A stretch of 10,299 bases of DNA from Negativicutes bacterium (GTDB lineage: Bacteria > Bacillota_C > Negativicutes > Sporomusales_B > JARLHX01), in assembly GCA_031292035.1 (NCBI GenBank), contig JARLHX010000040.1, positions 1-10,299 on the forward strand, read 5' to 3'. A program made the position numbers and the translations under genes. Shown piece by piece: positions 6,963 through 10,299 of the stretch. How positions within the stretch are numbered: the first letter of the stretch is position 1; each line of letters opens with the position of its first letter. A model generated the notes under the pieces. That model was not told the origin of the DNA. It saw only the letters and a list, made by a program, of their open reading frames with translations, and made no database searches.

Positions 6963-7035
6963 CTCACTTAGCGTGTTGATTTTCATCGTCTGGGAATCAG
7001 ACACACAATGGACAAGTCATAGCTCAACGCAATGA

Positions 7036-7041
7036 GGGAGG
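7036..7041 (+). promoter_or_regulatory. Ribosome binding site pointing to an ATA start
   Basis: GGGAGG ends 7 bases before the ATA codon at 7049, ideal spacing for initiation there. No ATG, GTG, TTG or CTG occurs in frame between the upstream TGA (6977-6979) and 7049. Confidence 0.7.
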
Positions 7042-7048
7042 TTTTATC

Positions 7049-7957
7049 ATAGAAATAATTCATCTGCAATATTTTATTGCAGTCGCTCGTTACAAAAGCT
7101 TCAGTAAAGCAGCCGCAGAATCTCATGTCTCCCAGTCGGTCATCAGTAAACTGGTAAAAGATCTGGAACAGGAGCTCGGCGTTACTTTGCTGGATCGCAC
7201 CTCTAAAAAAGTAACATTAACCGATTCTGGTGCAGTATTCCTGGGAGAGGCTGACAAGGTTGTTACTCTTTTCAGCAATCTTGCCAGCGACTTAGGAAGC
7301 AAATGCAACCTGCCGAAGGGAAAGGTCAGTATTGGTCTGCCGCTAATGACCGAGGCGGTAGCCTTTGCTCAGCTATTGGGACAGTTTCGGGAAAAGCACC
7401 CGGAAATTGAGACCGAATTATATGAACATGGTTCAAAAAAAATCGAGCTTGCTATCCAGGATGGAGTGATGGATATCGGCATTATCTGCCGGCTGCCAGC
7501 CAAACCGGAAATATATGATTCCTTCTCCTTCTCTCACGAACCACTCAAATTAGTGGTTCATCCCTGTCATCCCCTGGCGAAATTAAAAGAAGTCAGCCTT
7601 TCAACCTTAACGAATGAATCGTTTATCCTCTCAAGTAGTGATTTTAGTTTGCATGATGAGATTATCAAAAAGTGCAATCAAGCCGGATTTCAGCCAAAAG
7701 TCGCCCTAGAGACATCACAACGGGAACTGATGATTCAGACTGTTGCTGTCAACCTCGGCATCGCGTTGATGCCCAGAAACATTTGCGAAAAACTGAATCC
7801 CGAGCTTGTCAAAACGATACCTCTGGTAAATCCTGAAATCATTCATAATATGTCAGTCATCTGGAAAAGAGGGCGCCCCCTCTCCTATCCTGCCAAACTC
7901 TTTCTTGCGTTTGCGCAAACCCATTTATTGTGTTGTCAGACAAGTCTGCAGTCATGA
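7049..7957 (+). CDS. LysR-family transcriptional regulator (apparent ATA start)
   Basis: A 302-residue LysR-type regulator, normal length for the family. The N-terminal winged helix-turn-helix covers about residues 1-60: EIIHLQYFIAVARYKSFSKA, then SQSVISKLVKDLEQELG and LLDRTSKKVTLTDSG. The remainder is the two-lobed periplasmic-binding-protein-like effector domain, beginning around KGKVSIGLPL. The family's initiator Met falls exactly on ATA at 7049, with GGGAGG at ideal distance and no usual start codon upstream in frame. Beginning at the first standard codon (TTG 7187, residue 47) would delete the DNA-reading helix. The gene therefore either starts at AUA, which is rare and weak, or carries an ATG-to-ATA mutation or base error. 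It is divergent from the small hypothetical gene; LysR proteins typically control a divergent neighbour and themselves. The effector is unknown. Confidence 0.92.
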   Translation: MEIIHLQYFIAVARYKSFSKAAAESHVSQSVISKLVKDLEQELGVTLLDRTSKKVTLTDSGAVFLGEADKVVTLFSNLASDLGSKCNLPKGKVSIGLPLMTEAVAFAQLLGQFREKHPEIETELYEHGSKKIELAIQDGVMDIGIICRLPAKPEIYDSFSFSHEPLKLVVHPCHPLAKLKEVSLSTLTNESFILSSSDFSLHDEIIKKCNQAGFQPKVALETSQRELMIQTVAVNLGIALMPRNICEKLNPELVKTIPLVNPEIIHNMSVIWKRGRPLSYPAKLFLAFAQTHLLCCQTSLQS

Positions 7958-8164
7958 TCAGAACCGCGGCCCGCGCACAAAGCGCAAATCCTTAGGCATA
8001 GACTGCGATACAATCTCGTTTCACCAGAATATCTTCCATTGGCTAACAGATTGATGATAGAATATGTACCATGGTGATGATTCCGCACTTTTGCTATTAA
8101 GGCAATTGGCTGGAACAAATTCTGCATAGCCACAATGTATCAATCGACTTGTCGGAGGCAAAAA

Positions 8165-9394
8165 ATGTCCGCACCAAATCACAGTCCATCTGCAACTTCA
8201 ATTATCTTACGCAATCAAGCTTTTGTCCTTTTTTGGTTTTCCCGTATATCGACCACCATCGCCTATCAAATGTTGGCGGTTGCTGTAGGGTGGCAGATAT
8301 ACGCGATTACCGGCAGTGCCTTTTATCTTGGTCTTGTCGGCCTCGCCCAATTTTTACCGATGTTTATCCTAACCCTGGTTGTCGGTCATGTAGCCGACCG
8401 CTACAACCGCAAGCTGATCATTTGCTTGTGCCAATTCATTCAAGGGGCAGGAACCCTGGTGCTCGCGGTCGGTAGCTATGCCGACTGGCTAAACACCGAA
8501 AATATCCTGATAATCGTAAGCGTCCTCGGGGCGGCCCGGGCCTTCGAGGGCCCGACAATGCAGGCCTTCCTGCCGAACTTAGTGCCGACCGAGCTCTTCC
8601 CGCGGGCTGTCGCCTGGGCTACATCGTCGACCCAGACTGCCGCCATTATCGGTCCGGCATTTGGCGGGTTGCTTTATCTTGCCGGCCCAACTACCGTCTA
8701 TTCTGTGGCAGGGGCATTATTCCTGGCTGCGAGCCTTCTTATCATCCTGATCAAAGTCAAACAAGCATTGCCGGTAGGCGGTCTGCCCAGTCTACAGTCA
8801 CTATTCGCCGGAATTGCCTTCATCCGCAGCAAACCGGCAATCCTTGGCGCAATATCCCTCGACCTCTTTGCGGTGCTATTAGGCGGCGCGACAGCCCTAT
8901 TGCCAGTTTACGCCCGGGATATCCTTGCTGTCGGCCCGCAGGGATTGGGTATCCTTCGAGCGGCACCAGCTGTTGGCGCGCTTTTCATGTCCGTCTTTCT
9001 GGCCCACTACTCCCTTCGCCACAATGTCGGACGCACCATGTTCATTGCAGTAATTATTTTCGGCATCGCCACCACCGGCTTCGCGTTATCCACCTCGTTC
9101 GTCCTGTCCCTCGCGGCACTGGCCGTTCTCGGTGCCGCGAATGTCATCAGCGTCGTTATTCGCTGGTCTCTGGTACAAATGGAGACTCCTGATGAGATGC
9201 GCGGCAGAGTGAGTGCCGTAAATTCATTATTTATCGGAACTTCGAATCAATTGGGGGATTTCGAGTCAGGACTAACCGCAGCCTGGTTCGGTGTCGTGCC
9301 TGCGGTACTAATCGGCGGTATTGGCACAATCATCGTCGCCGTCATGTGGATCCGTCTTTTCCCAGAACTAGCCCGAGTCGACACCCTGAAGTAG
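8165..9394 (+). CDS. MFS exporter, MFS_3/EntS-like family
   Basis: A 409-residue major facilitator of the MFS_3 (EntS/YbdA-like) group, whose characterised members export siderophores such as enterobactin; others export drugs, so the substrate here is open. Family marks are LFWFSRIST at the first membrane segment, the loop 2-3 motif GHVADRYNR (74-82), EGPTMQAFLPNLVP (128-141), PDEMRGRVSAVN in the second half, and SNQLGDFESG (360-369). ATG 8165 has GGAGG 6 bases upstream (8154-8158). An in-frame ATG at 8135 would place that site inside the gene and adds a charged, unconserved stretch. A MarR regulator follows on the same strand after 222 bases. No clear promoter was found in the 207 bases between the LysR stop and this start. 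Confidence 0.92.
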   Translation: MSAPNHSPSATSIILRNQAFVLFWFSRISTTIAYQMLAVAVGWQIYAITGSAFYLGLVGLAQFLPMFILTLVVGHVADRYNRKLIICLCQFIQGAGTLVLAVGSYADWLNTENILIIVSVLGAARAFEGPTMQAFLPNLVPTELFPRAVAWATSSTQTAAIIGPAFGGLLYLAGPTTVYSVAGALFLAASLLIILIKVKQALPVGGLPSLQSLFAGIAFIRSKPAILGAISLDLFAVLLGGATALLPVYARDILAVGPQGLGILRAAPAVGALFMSVFLAHYSLRHNVGRTMFIAVIIFGIATTGFALSTSFVLSLAALAVLGAANVISVVIRWSLVQMETPDEMRGRVSAVNSLFIGTSNQLGDFESGLTAAWFGVVPAVLIGGIGTIIVAVMWIRLFPELARVDTLK

Positions 9395-9520
9395 TATTTT
9401 ACGCTAATGGATAGTAGCCCTAAACCGGTGGGGATGAGTTTGGCGGCCACTGGGTCACGGTTGCACCAGCAAGTCGAATCATGCTGATGACAACGCTTAC
9501 GCAATTGTCATTGGTACCGC

Positions 9521-9536
9521 TTGTCCTGGTTGACAA
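9521..9536. promoter_or_regulatory. Candidate MarR operator overlapping the -35 box
   Basis: TTGTC-N6-GACAA is a perfect 5+5 palindrome whose right arm contains most of the TTGACA box. A further ATTGTCA (9504-9510) is an exact inverted copy of TGACAAT (9531-9537). MarR proteins usually bind palindromes of 16-20 bp and repress their own promoters, so autorepression is likely but inferred. Confidence 0.45.
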
Positions 9537-9557
9537 TGCTACAGAATAGTATAAAAT
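9530..9557 (+). promoter_or_regulatory. Promoter of the MarR gene
   Basis: A perfect TTGACA (9530-9535) and TAAAAT (9552-9557) are 16 bases apart. The predicted start near 9564 gives a leader of about 53 bases before GTG 9617. It shows that the regulator can be transcribed independently of the exporter. Confidence 0.65.
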
Positions 9558-9616
9558 TACTTTTATATGGTCATCTTTACTGGATTAATTACTTTAGGCA
9601 AAGGTGTGAGACATGA

Positions 9617-10069
9617 GTGCTTGATATATTTGATAGTACCTGCGTGCTCTTGGCAAAAGCGGAGCAGAAGCATTTTTTATATACGAAGAAAGTGCTTGAG
9701 AAGGCAGGCTTTGAAGTATCGCCCGGACAATTGGTCGTTCTTTACTCCCTATACAAACGTGATAATATTTCCATTTCCGAACTCAGTAAAGATGTTTTTC
9801 TCGACAACTCAACCCTTACCGGACTCATTGACCGTTTGGCGCGGGCTGATCTTGTCCGCCGTGCCGAAGTCCCGCATGACCGTCGTTCCTATCAGATCGT
9901 CCTCACCGCGAAAGCCAAACGTCTGAAGAAAGAAACCCTGAAGACGATGAATGAAATAGAAACGAAAATGTTGTCAAGCCTGAGCGAATCTGAAATTACT
10001 GCTTTCCGGGGCATCCTGAAACACATTTATTGCACTCTGGACTGCAATCCGACAACCGAGCAACCCTAG
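9617..10069 (+). CDS. MarR-family transcriptional regulator
   Basis: A 150-residue dimeric winged-helix regulator, typical MarR length. Helices 1-2 are at the N-terminus; the DNA-binding core is ISISELSKDVFLDNSTLTGL (51-70) followed by IDRLARADLV. The wing carries the family hallmark DRRSYQIVLT (88-97), and a C-terminal dimerisation helix follows. Cysteines 9, 139 and 143 could sense redox state, as in some MarR/OhrR proteins, but their positions are not the classic OhrR one. Start is GTG 9617: the codon just before it in frame is a TGA stop, and AAGGTG (9601-9606) lies 10 bases upstream. The ATG at 9613 is in another frame and reads only three codons. The EntS-like exporter directly upstream is the natural target along with its own promoter; this is inferred from position only. 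Confidence 0.92.
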   Translation: MLDIFDSTCVLLAKAEQKHFLYTKKVLEKAGFEVSPGQLVVLYSLYKRDNISISELSKDVFLDNSTLTGLIDRLARADLVRRAEVPHDRRSYQIVLTAKAKRLKKETLKTMNEIETKMLSSLSESEITAFRGILKHIYCTLDCNPTTEQP

Positions 10070-10120
10070 TTTTTCCGCGCGATTTTTATAGCGGCCTTTA
10101 CTCTGTGACTATATACGAAA

Positions 10121-10152
10121 GCAGCCAGGGATTTTGTAAACTCCCTGGCTGC
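10121..10152. terminator. Bidirectional rho-independent terminator
   Basis: An 11-bp perfect stem, GCAGCCAGGGA (10121-10131) with TCCCTGGCTGC (10142-10152), closes a 10-base loop. The plus strand continues TTGTTCTTTT and the minus strand TTTCGTATAT. It sits between the convergent MarR and crotonase genes. The U-run is better for the MarR direction. Confidence 0.85.
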
Positions 10153-10172
10153 TTGTTCTTTTAGTGCCCTTC

Positions 10173-10299
10173 TTATTTGCCAATAAAATTGGGTTTGCGT
10201 TTTTCTACGAAGGCGGCCATGCCTTCCTTCTGGTCGGCGGTGGCGAAGCACAGACCAAATACTTCGGCCTCGTACGCCACACCTGAATCAAGGTCGACA
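10173..10299 (-). CDS. crt: Enoyl-CoA hydratase/crotonase family, C-terminal 42 residues
   Basis: This is the 3' end of a minus-strand gene that continues past the right edge, missed by simple ORF calling because its start is outside. The visible residues include EAEVFGLCFATADQKEG and FVEKRKPNFIGK, the typical C-terminus of crotonase (3-hydroxybutyryl-CoA dehydratase) of clostridial type. In that family the protein hydrates or dehydrates short-chain enoyl-CoA/3-hydroxyacyl-CoA and forms hexamers; the C-terminal helices form part of the trimer interface. The catalytic glutamates and oxyanion hole lie in the unseen part, so the precise activity is not shown. The symbol is tentative. A terminator follows 20 bases after the stop. 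Confidence 0.85.
   Translation of the reverse strand, partial: VDLDSGVAYEAEVFGLCFATADQKEGMAAFVEKRKPNFIGK

Noticed and set aside
7936..8133. Minus-strand open frame between the LysR and exporter genes
   Set aside because: It overlaps the LysR end, has no ribosome site and shows no family resemblance; taken as chance.
8135..8164. ATG 8135 as the EntS-like exporter start
   Set aside because: GGAGG at 8154-8158 points to ATG 8165, and the extra ten residues do not resemble the family.
9613..9624. Three-codon ATG-AGT-GCT-TGA overlapping the MarR start
   Set aside because: A leader peptide is conceivable, but such a short frame cannot be told from chance.
9567..9926. Plus-strand frame overlapping the MarR gene
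   Set aside because: It runs through the MarR gene in another frame, while the MarR product is clearly real.

Overview
The window most likely comes from a diderm, low-to-middle GC Firmicute of the Negativicutes (Sporomusa/Pelosinus-like). This is an inference. An AcrAB-type RND pump, which needs an outer membrane, sits among genes with strong Firmicute-style Shine-Dalgarno sequences (AGGAGGTG, GGGAGG, GGAGG). A crotonase tail of the clostridial butyrate-pathway type lies at the right edge. No tRNA, rRNA, CRISPR array, insertion sequence or origin was seen.

Left block, 1-3664, plus strand: the C-terminal 140 residues of a periplasmic adaptor (membrane fusion protein), followed after 11 bases by a complete 1048-residue HAE1/AcrB-family RND permease. 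A very strong bidirectional terminator hairpin (3631-3664) ends the block and also serves the convergent transporter gene.

Middle block, 3782-6914, minus strand: in order of transcription, an unrecognised small protein (about 113 aa), a ProC-family reductase that looks more like the ComER branch than housekeeping ProC, and an MFS transporter of the anion:cation symporter (ACS) type. The gaps between them hold signals: a promoter with an overlapping dyad ahead of the transporter, a perfect 12-bp inverted repeat ahead of the reductase, and three copies of TGTCGTGT spread over both upstream regions. These suggest shared control of reductase and transporter.

Right block, 6931-10069, plus strand: a LysR regulator divergent from the small protein, whose only sensible start codon is ATA; an EntS-like MFS_3 exporter; and a MarR regulator with its own promoter and a TTGTC-N6-GACAA palindrome on the -35 box. 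A bidirectional terminator (10121-10152) separates it from the 3' end of a crotonase gene on the minus strand.

Overall this is an accessory transport and regulation neighbourhood: one RND pump, two MFS transporters, two one-component regulators and a divergent reductase. I see no clearly new system. The best leads are the ATA-start LysR gene, the ComER-like/ACS transporter pair with shared sites, and the orphan small protein sharing its promoter region with the LysR gene.
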